Below, piece by piece: positions 1 to 13,029 of a DNA stretch of 64,000 bases (position 1 is the stretch's first letter; each line of letters opens with the position of its first letter). Under the pieces are notes generated by a model. That model made no database searches, was not told the DNA's origin, and worked only from the letters and a program-made list of their open reading frames with translations. The position numbers and the translations under genes are program-made. The DNA is from Epiperipatus broadwayi (Eukaryota > Onychophora > Udeonychophora > Euonychophora > Peripatidae): positions 5,127,128-5,191,127 of the forward strand of contig JAQFVV010006273.1 in the NCBI GenBank assembly GCA_028023455.1. The letters run 5' to 3'.

Positions 1-1974
1 AGCTACATGCCTGCGAACTTAAATTTGAAGCCAAGTTTCATCTTCAAATTAATTTACTGTGAGTACAGTCTCACCTATGAACCACCCAACCTTTAAATTT
101 GCTAACCTTGACATGATGGAGTAGAGCCGGAAAGAAGGCTATTTTTTCCTCGGGAATGGCCGGCTGCTGCTCTAGACCATCGAAAGCTATCACATAAGAA
201 ACCCAAACTGCTGCTGCTGCCAAAAATATGAACAATTCCAGATTTTGCTGCTGAATTGTATAAAACCTGCCAACCATCAATCTACCTGCAAATGCTTCTC
301 CAGAGATAACCCCAAATTAACCCAAGAGCTCTTGTGATTCCTAACTAACATGCTATAGCTATTTTAAATTGTTTTTCTTTTATTTCACTTGACTTGTTAT
401 GTATTCCTTTAAAGTGTTCTAATATAATCAACAGTTTTGCTCTCTATCCTTGGGTTAATATTTTCTATTTATTAATCTTTCTTTTATTTTCTTACGATAA
501 TGTGTCAGAATAGTCTTTGACTGAGTGAATTATTCCCTTTGTTGAAAGTAAGATGCCACTATTAAGGCATATTTTAAATTTATAAATAATTCCCAATTTT
601 ATTATCTTGCAAATCACTAGTTCGAGGGCTATTCTAATCTTCTTTAATATATATAATAATCAAATAGTTTAAAATCTACATTTTATTGATTTTAACCTAA
701 TATGAGAGTATGTGCAAGGTCAATGATTAAAATGTGCCACAAATGCATGATTGTGTAAATAAATCTATACTTTCTTTTCAAACCCGCAAGCATGCATTTT
801 CCTGTTTTAAAATCTTCTACTTTAATTTCAAAGTTTGTCTTTGATATCGAGAATGGGTGGACCCCTCATTTATAAATTTCTGGGAATTTGATTGGGCATT
901 TTTCCTAATCTAAGTGAATCCATCTAGTATATTTTATATACATTAGTCTAGTATTGCTGGTAAATGAATTGGTTGTTGAGGCTACTTTGTTTTTCTTTCC
1001 AAGGATTTTAAACAGCCATGTCCATCCCCTTTTCATAACCTGTGGTTCCCAGGCAGAGTGTGTACTCAAATGTCACACCTGGGAATTAGACACAATCGTC
1101 ACCCATTCACTAAGTTTTGGCTGTCCATGGCAACACATTCCTACAGGTCAGTGGCGAGATGCCCTCCATAGTCATTCCAGATATTTCCATTTTATTTATT
1201 TTATATATACAAAGAATCCATGACTTAAATGTGTCACACCCTCCATCCTTTAATAAATTCATTATTAGACATACCGACCTCCCATCTGCTTTAATTATTA
1301 CTATAAAATAAATGCCTTGATCAAATCCTACTTTGTCACTTAGTAAGCTTTTGTCCATGCTATTCTCGAAATCAATAAGTATTCTAAACCCTTAATTTTA
1401 AATGTGTTATTAAACTTTTATAATTACTCAAAGCATCTCACATGTTCCCATCTCTTTTAAGAACATTATCGTAATATTATATTAGCCCAAGGGATGGAAT
1501 ATATTTTCTTTAAAACCTTTGTCATTTAATGGAATGTAATGCCAACAATTATTTAATAAGTGTCCCTGTCTCATAAAAGTAGACAGTGGCAATATATATA
1601 TATATATATCTATATAAATAAATTTTTGAAATATTTAAAACTAATTTTGATCTTTTATTTTATTGATTCCTATCACTGTCTCGGTCTATATATCTATTTT
1701 ATATATTTCTTTTGAACATCCATAGACATTAATTAACAACCCAAATTTATTTTAGTGTAGAGTCTTTTTGTTTCTCCCTGACCACCAGGCACCATTAAAA
1801 GGTTATACTAGTGTTAGCATCAGATGCATTGTCATGTAGGTGGTGCTGTGAAATTTAGACTTTAGATTCGAACTTAGTATATCTAGAAGGCAACTTCTCA
1901 TAGAATGTTCAGTTTCGTGTTTGGGGTTTGAATTCTGCAGTGTGTTAGCGAGATAGATGATTCTGACTGTTACA
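1..1974 (+). mobile_element. 5' LTR (partial) of a Ty3/gypsy-like element
   Basis: This block is repeated in direct orientation at 5634-7606 with many scattered substitutions and a few small indels, so it is an old LTR pair. The window begins inside the LTR. Similarity to the distal copy stops just after the shared end ATTCTGACTGTTA; here the sequence continues CATAG, there TAATA. The internal region follows, with possible primer-binding TGG triplets near 1991 and 2000, neither convincing. Small open frames inside (for example 954-1223) match no known protein and are not annotated as genes. Confidence 0.85.
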
Positions 1975-3324
1975 TAGTATATTTTTTCCTGGGTCCATGG
2001 CTCCCAATGTGGGGCCTCAATTATTTAAATAGCCACATCCCTGTAGATCTTAATTATTTAAACACCCACATCCCTGTAGCTTAATTTTAGCATTTTGTTT
2101 CATCATTAGTCACTCAAATCTTTTATGTTTTGATATATATATATAATATTTTCAAACTATATTATCTATATGTTTATTTTTGCATATATATTTCATATAT
2201 TTTGTTTGACTCGGGCATTCAATTATGTATACTGATAATATAAACCTGTCCAAACTTGCTATTAGTGTGAAATGAGCTATTTGTATTTATTGTTTCACTT
2301 AAGTCATGCTATGTATGCATGACATAAATTACTGAAATATTGTCCCAAGTGAATATTGTGACAATCCATGTACTTCAAATCTTGTTTTTATGTCAAATAA
2401 AGTTTTATCATCTCAATACACAAGATAGCATAATAATAATTTTGTATGGTAATGACCTAGATATAATAGGCTATCGTATGGAATTCAAAAATGTAGTCAT
2501 AAATAAAATTTTGTAAGCAATAAAAATGCGAATTTTTTAATGAGTGCCCATAGTTAAATGGAATAATTTAAAATTAATTTTGGGAAGCTAACAGTCTATG
2601 GATATTTTTAACTGATGACATGGTGCCCGGAAGTGACTTCACTAAACGGAGTTACTTCTAAAATAAATTTTGTCACCAGGCTAAATTCTTTTGTATGTAA
2701 TTTATTTTTTTCAACGTGTATAAATTTTTCTTAGACCAAATAATGAGACATGAATCGGATCAATAATTATAATGTAAATAAATATATATGTATGCTAATC
2801 TTAAATAAGAAGGAACAAAATAAGTATACCCGGATCTAGCGAATGTTAATATATATAAATAAAATTGCGTGCGTTTAAAAATATATATGTTAGCGAAATA
2901 ATTTGATAGGTAGCATTTAAGAAATATTCTATATATATGGGCAGTAAAATATATATATATGTTAGCAGCAGATTTAAACATGAAATTTTAACAGTAGTAA
3001 AAGGGCAGTAGTTGGGGTTTTAGTTATAAATATAAAAGCAGCAATTAGGCCAACAGAACCAAGAGGGAGATAGTCAATTAGCCATTGATAAAAATTGTAA
3101 TCAAATATAATAGTAATCGCAGAGAGTCAAACAAGGAAAATATAATAACAATAGTATTTTAACTGTATTAGATTTAGTAAGTTCAACTGTAAAACAGTTT
3201 AAAAGTTTTCTTTATCAGTGCTATACATTGTGTTTTAGAAGTACACCAATTCATTCAAAAAAAATTTAGGATAAAATAGTTAGCAATAAAATAGTAAAAA
3301 AAATCATCATCATCGTCCAAGGCC
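1975..3324 (+). other. Untranslated leader of the gag-only LTR element
   Basis: This stretch lies between the proximal LTR and the gag-like frames. It is AT-rich with many stops in all frames and several ATATAT runs around 2140, 2880 and 2950. I see no pol, env or other coding remnant in it. It is best read as the long leader of the retroelement. Confidence 0.5.
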
Positions 3325-4443
3325 ATGGATAATATGGGGAACAACCATGATGAGCAAGAACTGGACCCATCCAGATTTCTTGAATCTCCTCCAATAAGTA
3401 TGAAACATGTCCAGCAAATGAGCAAGAAAGCTTCCAATCTGGAATATCTGGTGGAATTATTTAAGAGAAGTGAAGAGAGGGCAAGAAAGCATGAAGAGGA
3501 AGCCCCCAAAAAAGAGGAGTATAAAATGTTTACCAGGCTGCTCCTCAATGAATTGGCACAAGTGAGAGAGGGACATAGGGCTCTCCAATGGAAACTAGAA
3601 GAATACTGCTCAGAAAATTGAAAAAAATGAGCAAATGCCGAGATCAAACTGAGCCAAAATTAGTACAATACCTGGACAACAAAGTCCTAATACTGAAAAC
3701 AGAAGCTGACTATATTAACAGTATCAACGAGGCAGTGGACCTAAACCAAAAGTGTCAGACCCCTAATCATGATCTATCAGCTCATCAAGTGCACAGTGGT
3801 GGGATAGATACAATCCACAGGACCTTAATTCCAGACTTTGGTTCAAACCCAACTTGCGAAGATAATAACCATTAGAATATTTCGAGAAGAAATAGGAGAA
3901 AGTCCCTACCCATACCTGGGTAGCCTTCAGGATTTCTTTCAATTTTATAAAAGAGATCTGCGTAAACAAACTGCCATTGCTAGCCATCATTTATATGGCT
4001 ATGCAAAAGATTGGTGGAGCATGTTGGTGAAAAACCTGAGCAACTTTGCAAATTACTGTAGCATGTTGTTAAAATATTATTGGAGTGACGATCGGCAGAG
4101 TGGGATTTTAAATACCAATTGCCAGGAGAAGTATGGAACGATCAAGGAAACACACACGCAATTTTTTATTCGCCAGATTAATCGCCTTCGCTCACTTAGC
4201 ACATTTGCATTTTCTGATACTCATATCATATGTACTGTTCAACAGAATATGCCATTACCAATACAACAGCTGATGGCAGGCAGCAGAATTAAAGAGGTGG
4301 AGGAAATGGCCAAACTCTTAACCACTCTGGATTTCAGTTCCTGGGCTAAAGAACCACCAGACAAGGCAAAGAGGCCTGATAATCCGAGACTGCAGTCATC
4401 AAATTATAAAGGCAGTTATCACCCACCAGACCCAGGATTATAG
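3325..4443 (+). pseudogene. Gag-like polyprotein remnant (Ty3/gypsy capsid)
   Basis: Three overlapping open frames (3325-3621, 3588-3875, 3838-4443) read as one Gag broken by two frameshifts. The first part is charged and helical, coiled-coil-like. The 201-codon third part has the usual order of a retrotransposon capsid domain: an F-x-G-like start, then HHLYGYAKDWW (the LxGxAxxWW core), an F/W-rich segment, QFFIRQINRLRSLS, then LPIQQLMAG and a helix ending in TLDFS. No CCHC zinc knuckle is visible before the stop. The product would form the capsid of a retrotransposon particle. No protease, RT or integrase follows before the purine tract at 4551, so the element is non-autonomous or internally deleted. 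Confidence 0.75.
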
Positions 4444-4550
4444 TTTTTTTAAAAGGAAAAAAAGGAAGAAATGGACACGTCACATGATAAATGAGAAAGG
4501 AAATCGGATAAACCAATGTTAAACTATTAAAATGTTAAATAAAAATTGTT

Positions 4551-4561
4551 GAAGGGGGAGA
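4551..4561 (+). other. Polypurine tract
   Basis: GAAGGGGGAGA is the only purine run of this quality between gag and the distal LTR. In Ty3/gypsy elements such a tract primes plus-strand synthesis and touches the 3' LTR. The next bases, TAATAG, are nearly the inverted complement of the LTR end CTGTTA, which supports an LTR start here. Confidence 0.6.
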
Positions 4562-7500
4562 TAATAGAAAATATTTCATAAGATGATAGATTTTTTTATA
4601 GGATCTGGGTATATAATTCAATTTTGTTCCATCATTATATTTATATACTGTACATTATATGGGTTATCTTGTAAAAATTTTTTATGCAGGCTTCATAGGT
4701 GGACACCTGTTGTAAGATCTTGTTTTACAATTTTTTTTCCATCACTAAGGGAATGTGAAACAGTAAGATTTCCTACCCTCATACTTTAGTTTGAACTTCA
4801 ATCTATCGTAGTGTGTCTGCAATGTGCTTATTACTGAAAATTCTGCCCAATATTAAACCACGAGTCTAACGCTCATATATATAAGTATAACTCATGCCCA
4901 AATAAATAAAATATTATGGATTGTGTGTATGTTCACATAATTTAGATTTATTTAAAAGTAGGTTATATAGGTTGTAATTGCGCACACACTGTGATATGTA
5001 TTTTAAAACTTATGTCAAAATTATAAATTGTTAGTTAAAATTATTTTGTTTGAATCTATTTACAAAAATATATTACAGACGTAATATATTTTTGATTTAA
5101 AATAAAATTTATATTCGTTTAGTAAATAGATTCAAATATTAAAATTTAAAAAGTAAAGTAATTTTCTTTTGAATTTAAAATCACGCCATACATTTTCTGT
5201 TAAAATAAATGAGGGCTGGTAGGAACAATAGTTTTAATTATTATCTAAAAATACACCAGATGTCCATTTAAGGTTTTCTTTCAATTAATAAAAGTAATTT
5301 TAATTAAATCAAGTTTGTAATTCAAATGTCGACAAGGAAATTAACAATAGAAATTAATTAAAATTTTGTTGAATTCCTTTAGACATTCGGATAGGATTAA
5401 TTACAGCTGATAAGTAAGCAACATCCGAAATATTTTTGTAACACTCCTGGGAAGTTGTATTGTTCAATTCCACTATAAAAAAGGGTTTTCTTTTGTTCTT
5501 CATTCTAGTGATTTGCTAATGAAATGTTTCTAACCGAAATTATTCTAGTGATATTTCAGCAAATGTGTCTAGTGAAAATATTCCAGTAAAATATTCTTCG
5601 AGCAAGATTTCAAAATATATTTTCCTGAGATTTTAGCTACTTGCCTGCAAACTTAAATTTGAAGCTGAGTTTTCATCTTCAAATTAATTTACTGTGAGTA
5701 CAGTCTCACCTATGAACCACCCAACCTTTAAATTTGCTAACCTTGACATGACACAGTAGAGCCGGCAAGAAGGCTATTTTCCCCTCGGGAATAGCCGGCT
5801 GCTGCTCTAGACCATCAAAAGCTATCAGATAAGGAACCCAAACTGCTGCTGCTGCCAAAAATATGAACAATTCCAGATTTTGTTGCTGAATTGTATAAAA
5901 CTTGCCGACCATCAATCTACCTGCAAATGCTTCTCCAGAGGTAACCCCAAATTAACCCAAGAACTCTTGTGATTCCTAACTAACATGCTATAGCTATTTT
6001 AAATTGGTTTTTCTTTTATTTCACTTGTCTTATTATGTATTCCTTTAAGGTGTTCTAATATAATCAACAGTTTTGCTCTCTATCCTTGGGTTAATATTTT
6101 CTATTTATTAATCTTTCTTTTATTTTCTTATGATAATGTGTCAGAATAGTCTTTGACCGAGTGAATTATTTCCTTTGTTGAAAGTAAGATGCAGCTATTA
6201 AGGCATATTTTAAATTTATAAATAATTTGCAATTTTATTATCTTGCAAATTACTCATTCAAGGGCTATTCTAATCATCTTTAATATATATAATAATCAAA
6301 TAGTTTAAAATCTAGATTTTATTGATTTTAACCTAATATGAGAGTACGTGCAAGGTTAATGATTAAAATGTGCCACAAATGCATGATTGCATAAATAAAT
6401 CTATACTTTCTTTTCAAACCTGCAAGCATGCATTTTCCTATTTTAAAACCTTCTACTTTAATTTCAAAGTTTGTCTTTGACGTCGAGAATGGGTGGACCC
6501 CTCTTAAATAAATTTCTGGAAATTTGATTGGGCATTTTTTCTAATCTAAGTGAATCCATCTAGTATGTTGTATATACATTAGTCTAGTATTGCTGGTAAA
6601 TGAGTTGGTTGTTGAGACCGCTTTGTTTTTCTTTTCAAGGATTTTAAACTGCCAAGTCTGTTCCCTTTTCATTACCTGCGTTTCCCAGGCAGAGTATGTA
6701 CTCAAATGTCACACCTGGGAATTAGATGCAGTCGTCACCCAGTTGCTAAGTTTCAGCTGTTTGTGGCAACACATTCCTATGGGTCAGTGGTGAGATGCCC
6801 TCCATAGTCATTCCAAATATTTCCCTTTTATTTATTTTATATATACAAAGCATCCGTGACTTAAATGTGTTGCACCCTCCATCCTTTAATAAATTCATTA
6901 TTAGCAATACCGACCTCCCATCTGCTTTAATTATTATTATAAAATAAATGACTTGATCAAATCCCACTTTGTCACTTAGTAAGCTTTTGTCCATACTATT
7001 CTCAAAATCAATAAATATTCTAAACCCTTAATTTTAAATGTGTTATTAAACTTTTATAATTGCTCAAAGCACCTCACACATGTTCCCATCTTTTTAAGCA
7101 CATTATCATAATATTATATTAGCCTGAGGAATAGAATATATTTTCTTTAAAACCTTTTGTCATTTAATGGAATGTAATGCCAACAATTATTTAATAAGCG
7201 TCCCTGTCTCATATAAGCAGACAGTGGCGTTATCTATATATTTTTCTATATAAATAAATCTTTGAAATAATTTAAAACTAATTTTGATCTTTTATTTTAT
7301 TGATTCCTATCACTGTCTTGGTCTATATATCTATTTTCTACATTTCTTTTGTACATCCATAGATATTAATTAGCAACCCAAACTTATTTTAGTATAGAGT
7401 CTTTTTGTTTTTTCTTGACCACCAGGCACCGGTAAAAGGTTATACTAGTAGCATCAGATGCATTGTCATGTAGGTGGCGCTGTAAAATTTAGACTTTAGA

Positions 7501-7606
7501 TTCGAACTTAGTATATCTAGAAGACAACCCCTCCTAGAATGTTCAGTTTTATGTTTGGGGTTTGAATTCTGCAGTGTGTTAGCGAGATAGATGATTCTGA
7601 CTGTTA
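4562..7606 (+). mobile_element. 3' LTR of the gag-only Ty3/gypsy-like element
   Basis: Only 5634-7606 can be matched to the proximal copy at 1-1974, because the window cuts the 5' LTR. The start at 4562 is inferred from the adjacent polypurine tract and the TAATAG/CTGTTA termini, giving an unusually long LTR of about 3 kb. A rival start is TGTAAC at 5437, but no polypurine run precedes it. Inside are a TATAAAAAA-type promoter motif near 5475 and a nested hairpin at about 5050-5136 (arms TTTGAATCTATTTA and its complement around a second palindrome ending GTAATATATTTTT). Confidence 0.65.
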
Positions 7607-8025
7607 TAATATATATTTTTAGAAAATGTTAAAGTAATTGTTAATCATTAACAGTAAAAAACTGTATTGCCATTTTAATTCCAGAAGATAAAAACAGTAA
7701 AAAAGAGAAATTTTTTTAAAAAAAAAGTGTTTTGCAGTCAGTAACAAGCAATATAAAAATATTATATCATTGTTTTTAAAATCTGCTTATTTGATACATA
7801 CTTGTTTATAATTTTTAATCTCTTTTTATGATAACCTTGTTAATTTTTAAAGGTTTTATATCTAATCTAATTGAAGATCTCCCTTATATTACATCTTTAA
7901 ACATAATATACCAATGAAATTAATGTTGCGCCTTTTTAGAATGTCATTAAAATAAAATTTAAGTTGTAAATGAAATCTGCCTCATATAAGAATAAAATAA
8001 CAAGAACAATTTTTTATTGCTTTAG
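7607..8025. other. No recognised feature
   Basis: AT-rich sequence flanking the LTR element. I see no coding, RNA or repeat signal beyond homopolymer runs. Confidence 0.5.
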
Positions 8026-8083
8026 GTAGTCATAGGAAACTGAGCATTGGAGCTCCATTCTATGACATTATTCTTCAGAATCT
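8026..8083 (+). CDS. Weak candidate exon
   Basis: After an acceptor-like TTGCTTTAG, an open frame reads SHRKLSIGAPFYDIILQN, followed by a possible GTTACT donor. The base composition is richer than the surroundings. The H-x(6)-APFYD pattern vaguely recalls the P-x-x-H region of ACSF2-type synthetases, and the position upstream of the supported exons would be collinear. It cannot be spliced in frame directly to the next candidate at 8143, so either an exon is missing or this is chance. Confidence 0.2.
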
Positions 8084-8142
8084 GTTACTCAAACATTTGC
8101 ATTGAACTAAGCTGGAAAAAATAACAAAGATTTATTTTTCAG

Positions 8143-8277
8143 AAGTTTGTAAAATGTTTGAATAGCAAAAGTGACAGTGCTGGAAGTTTAATCTGTAGAT
8201 CTTGTTCAAAATCAGATATCATTGTATTAAACTATGCAGAGAGCTACAAAAGCGATAACTTTTCACAAGAAATTTAT
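8143..8277 (+). CDS. Candidate exon, unidentified
   Basis: A pyrimidine-rich acceptor (TTTATTTTTCAG) is followed by 45 open codons ending in TAG at 8278. The peptide is of normal complexity (KFVKCLNSK, AGSLICRSCSKSD, VLNYAESYKSDN), unlike the poly-K/N/I background frames. The GSLICRS piece loosely resembles the GATLILAS segment of ACSF2 proteins, and the position fits, but the similarity is too weak to assign. A weak donor (GTATTA) lies at 8224. Confidence 0.28.
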
Positions 8278-8280
8278 TAG

Positions 8281-10195
8281 CTAATAATGTATTGATGTTT
8301 TAGCATTCAATAAGTTTTATTACAACAGAGTTTGATCATGTGATATTTATAGCCATTTCAAACATAGACTAGTGAATTGCAAAATAACTTTAAAAAATTG
8401 AAGTGATTTAATTTATCACATGGGCAAAAAATGATTAAAGCAAAATTGAAAGATTTGGTATTTTATTGTTCTAAAAAAAGTAATATATTTTTTCGAAAAG
8501 GAAATTTATGAGAACGTGAGATAAGTTATAAATTTGTACAGATATTTTGTAGGCATATGTAAATAACAACACAAATATAAGTATAAACATATTTACTGCA
8601 CTTTACCCTGTGTTTGTATATATGTATAAGTAATTCTTTAAATAACATGATTTTCAAATAATACTTTCTATATATCTTTAGTTAAATAAATTAAAATTCA
8701 AAAATTTATTTAATATTTAATTAAATAGGCAATCCATTACAGATTAAAATTTTATCAACTTTCTTCTAAATGTTAACTTTTTAAATGTAGTCAAAAAAAA
8801 AAAAAGGAATGTTTTCTATAGATTTTGCAATTTATGCTATTTATAAATGAAAAACAAAATGAATGTTATAATACGCTTTTTTTCTTACATGTAAATTTAC
8901 AATCTATATATTTACACATACATATATAAATTAATATTAGATTTAATTCTGCAATTTTCAATATATTAGTACATAAATAAACAACGTATATCAATGACCG
9001 TCATCTTGAGTCATCCGTTATGTATTTATAAATTCGCATTATGAAAATTTCAATGTTTTCTTTTATTATATATTATTTTGTCTAGTGAAGACAAGTGATC
9101 TAGGCACCTGAAGGGTGCTGCTTTAGCAAGAATTGTATTTTGAAGGTTATTTAATTTTTTCAGATGCTACTATTCTTGTGATTACATTTCAAATAAGTTT
9201 GTTTACTATACACAGTTAAAATAGTAGAAAAAGTATCAAAGCACCAAGAGTACAAATTATTATGAAGAGCAAATATATGCTTATATATAAATACACAAAT
9301 ATCGCCCTTTAAAACTAATTGTCTTTTTTTTTAAAAAAAAAAGAAGCCAAAATCAACATATTTATGTTTTAAAAATAATCATTGTATGCATATAAATTTA
9401 CGATTTATTGAAAAATAGAGATTTCTTGTAAAATAACGGTGTTATATTCAAATGCAGTATTAGAAAGTATTTATTCAAGCAAGTATTGTTTATGAAAATA
9501 ATAACTTTTTTGACTGCCTTAAATATGTTTACTAAGGTGTTCAAAAAGAATTGTTAGGAAAAGTGTATTATCCAGTATGGTCAGGCCATAATATTTGATG
9601 GTTAGTGGAATTTAAAAATTTGAAGCTACTAAAGTTTATTTATTAGATCCAATGGCATTAAAATTTATCTTTTCCCTCTAGTCAATTCATGAAAGAAATA
9701 TTTGAGATCATATCTTTTAGCAGGGGTAGTTTTGCAATTAACTATAAATTATTAGAATTGTCTTGGAAAATTGTACATAGTTGATAATAAACAAAAGCAA
9801 TGTGACATTAAATATGACAATGTTAAAGATAATTTTACTATTTTTGTGCTTTTATTAACAAATAAATTATTATTACTAGAATTTTTTATACTTGATAAAA
9901 TATGATGTTTTTTTAAGATTTGTGATTGGTGTTTCAAAATAAAGAATCCTTAATTGTAATAGTGTCATTACAATTTTTGCCTCCTCCTCCCCACCGTTGG
10001 TTTTTTTTTTAAAAAAAATATTTTATCAATTTGGAGTCTTTAGAATATTGATGCTTTTCAAATTTGAATAAAAATTGGTTTTTGAATGGAATTTAAAAAC
10101 TTTGAAAAATGAATACTAATAAATCAAAAGATTTTTTATTGATAAAACCCACAATAGCAGCTTATATATAGACACGCGCACACACGTTCAAATAT
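8281..10195. other. AT-rich region without identified genes
   Basis: I see no convincing gene, RNA or repeat. Open frames such as 9752-9937 (-) are low-complexity. A short acceptor-preceded frame at about 9164-9199 was considered and not accepted. Confidence 0.45.
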
Positions 10196-10199
10196 GCAC

Positions 10200-11330
10200 A
10201 ACAATACACTGATCATCATTGTTAATGATTATCAACCCAGTGCTGCAAGATAAAGGTCTCTCTATATTCAATCCATCTTCACTGATCTATAGCTTTTCTT
10301 CTCCACATTATCCTTGCACACTTTTTTATTTCATCTATCCATCTCACATGTGAACTCTTTCTGGGTCTTTTACAATCTCTTGGAATTCAGTTTATGATTT
10401 CAATTGTTCTTGTATTATCATCTCTTCTAGCAATATGCCCATCCCAACTACACTTCAGTCTTTTAATTCTTTCAATGATGTTAGTAACACCCATTTGTTT
10501 TTTTACCCATACATTGTGTTTTCAATCTGTTCTTGTTATTCATAACATGCATCTCTCCATATTTTTTGAGGGGTCAAAAGTCTTTGTATGCTCTTTTATT
10601 AAGTGACCAAGTCTCAGATTCATAAGCAAGAACTGGTTTAACACATTTATTAAAAATCTCCTTTTTCAAACACATTGGCATATTTCCTTTTAACATTAAG
10701 TTATTTCTAACAAAAGCACTCCAACCAAGTTTAATTCTATGATTAATTTCATCCATTGTGTTTCCATCTGTAGTAATAATCTGACCAAGTTATTTGTAGT
10801 TATTACTTTCTTTTAACTCACTATAGTCAATTATTATTTTTATCTTTTGCAAACATTCAAGTAATGTTTTAAACATTTACCATTAGTTCTACTTTTTTAT
10901 TTTTATCTAATAATTCTTGCAACTTTTCCTGAAGCTCTGAAGGATTATTTACAAAAGCAACTACATCATCTGCACAATCTAAATGACTTAAATAATCTCT
11001 ACTTACTTTTACTCCTTTAGATTCCTATTTTAATTTACAAAATACTTCTTTCAACACTCCTGTAAAAAATGTTAAAAGATATGGAGTCACCCTGCCTTAC
11101 ACCATTCTCAGTGTTAACCTTTCTAGTATTATTATGTAATCTAATTGTTGCTGTTGCATTTTTATAAAAATTCTTCAGAATATGACAATATCCTGGGGTT
11201 ACATCTTGATGATCCAATGCTTTAATCACTGAAGAAATGCTTCTAGAATCAAATGACTTCTCATACATCGATACATACATATATACCAGTAATTTCACAA
11301 ATATATATTTAAAAAAAAACAATCAAATGT
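10200..11330 (-). mobile_element. RTE-type LINE remnant (reverse transcriptase and C-terminal tail)
   Basis: Read on the minus strand, 11322-11035 gives EKSFDSRSISSVIKAL, then YKNATATIRLHNNT and NGVRQGDSIS. These match the finger/palm segments of RTE and related LINE reverse transcriptases, which copy RNA at a nicked target. Further along, 10756-10574 gives IKLGWSAFVRNNLMLKGN, CLKKEIFNKCVKPVLAYESE and TWSLNK, the typical thumb segment. Near 10380-10220 comes the C-terminal RW-x-DEI-KK block ending ETFILQHW. The catalytic FADD region and the N-terminal endonuclease are lost or broken, and frameshifts and stops separate the pieces. The 3' side ends near a GATGATC/TTAATGAT tract, as RTE tails often do. 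Confidence 0.8.
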
Positions 11331-12521
11331 TTTTTCTAGATTTTACAGTTTTGATAAATGTAAGTATGATTGATAACTGTAAAAAAAATCTGGCCATGAT
11401 ATCAGCTAAATAAATTTGCTTGGATTGAAAACCAGTTCTAAATTCTTATATAACCAGATAATTGGGAAGTCAAAATTTTGCTATTTGACAGTTTTATAGG
11501 AGGAAGTGCAGTTTTTTTAAAAAAATATAATTTATTATAAATAATTATATTATATATTTCTCATCACATATAAATGCAAAATTAAATATAATGTGTGATT
11601 ATAATGGTTGATTAACAAAAATTTAAGTGGAAATTTTAGGAAAATTACTGATTGATATCTCTTCTCACTGGATGTTTTAACCCTAGATTTGCAATAGAAG
11701 TTGTACTGAATTTCCACTTCGTTTTTCGGTGAGATTGATAATAATGCAGTTTTTTTATTCCTAATAAATTATAAGCACATGATAATTTAGTGGTGTTTCT
11801 GCAGTGTATGTTTTAAAATCTACACAATCTCAGAAAAATACTATTTATTTTGTGAATTTGAGACATATATAAGTCTATTCCTGTTTTATTCACTATTTTT
11901 TATTTTGTTTTCTATAATTTTTTAGAAAATATTAAAATAAAATAAAAAAACATTTAACATAAATATTTATAAAAAAAATATTTATAAAACAAAATGAAAA
12001 GATGAAATCACTGTAATCATACTTGCATTGTTTTTCTGAGAATTTAAATGAAAAATTGGGGGGGGGGGAATCTGAATTTTTATAAAAGAAAGTACTTTAT
12101 TATATAGAAAATATGCAAAAAAAAAAGACAAAAGTTTTACTGTCAAAAACAGTTACCAAGAAAATAACAGTAAATCACCAAACACCCAGCATAAGCAATA
12201 GAACATAAAACAGTTTTTTTATTTTATTGTCATAGTGATTTCTTTCTAACTCTAAATATCAGAACCCATTGATAAAGGCAAAAACTAGAAAATTTTCTAA
12301 ATAAGGGGATTCAATTATTAGGAATAGAGATTTTGCGTTGATCTGATTATCAAGTTTATTCTGGATAACAGTAGAATGGACAGTTACTTTTTTTTAAATT
12401 AAAAATTATTGTGATAAAAGTAATTGCATAGCTAATTACTCAATAAATTATGTGATTTACATAGATTCAAGTCACAGGATAAGCACACAATTCCTTTCAG
12501 CCAAATTGAACATATTTTTAC
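11331..12521. other. AT-rich region without identified genes
   Basis: Homopolymer-rich sequence with a G run at 12059-12068. I see nothing coding or structured above background. Confidence 0.45.
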
Positions 12522-12846
12522 TTTACTCAGTTAATTACGATAGAATGACAGCCTGTTAAGCTAATTGCACAGACGCTGTGAGAATGTTATTAATAAATGA
12601 ATACCTTCGAACAACCACATGATATAGTATTTGTATAAGAGTAAAAAGGAATCCTCTTACCCTTACGACTCAAATGTTTATATATGAGCAAATCTAAAGT
12701 AGTTGTAATGAAGGTGTGGTTGTTCGAAGGTATTCATTTATTAATAACATTCTCACAGTGTCTGCGCAATTAGCTTAACAGGCTGTCATTCTATCGTAAT
12801 TATAATCACACGCAAGACGTTATAAAATAAATGTTTACTCAGTTAA
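12522..12846. mobile_element. Hairpin (foldback) element 1 with 13-bp flanking direct repeat
   Basis: Arms of about 88 bp at 12532-12619 and 12715-12801 are almost perfect inverted copies; I see one mismatch in the GACGCTGTG/CACAGTGTC part. The loop is about 95 bp. The right arm is followed by a unique 32-bp tail, 12802-12833, absent on the left. The whole is bracketed by TTTACTCAGTTAA at 12522-12534 and 12834-12846, a perfect 13-bp direct repeat that looks like a target-site duplication. No coding capacity is visible. The high arm identity points to recent formation. Confidence 0.8.
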
Positions 12847-13029
12847 GAAATGATTTAAGAATTTTTCACAATAAAGCCCATCATTTTTTCACAGAGCACT
12901 GTTTGTAATAAATAAATACTATGATCTCAAGATTAGTTTTAAAAATAGAAAAATTCAATTAAAAAAATGAGTTTTAAAATATCAAGTGAGAAGTTTTAAA
13001 ATAATGAATTTAACTATTTTTAAATATTT

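Noticed and set aside
5437-7608. Alternative 3' LTR start at TGTAAC (5437), matching GTTACA at 1969-1974
   Set aside because: Attractive termini, but no polypurine tract precedes it, while a strong tract sits at 4551-4561 next to TAATAG. Kept as a rival boundary only.
9164-9199. Short acceptor-preceded frame that could read ATILVI as in ACS proteins
   Set aside because: Too short, phases do not join with neighbouring candidates, and such strings are expected by chance in AT-rich DNA.
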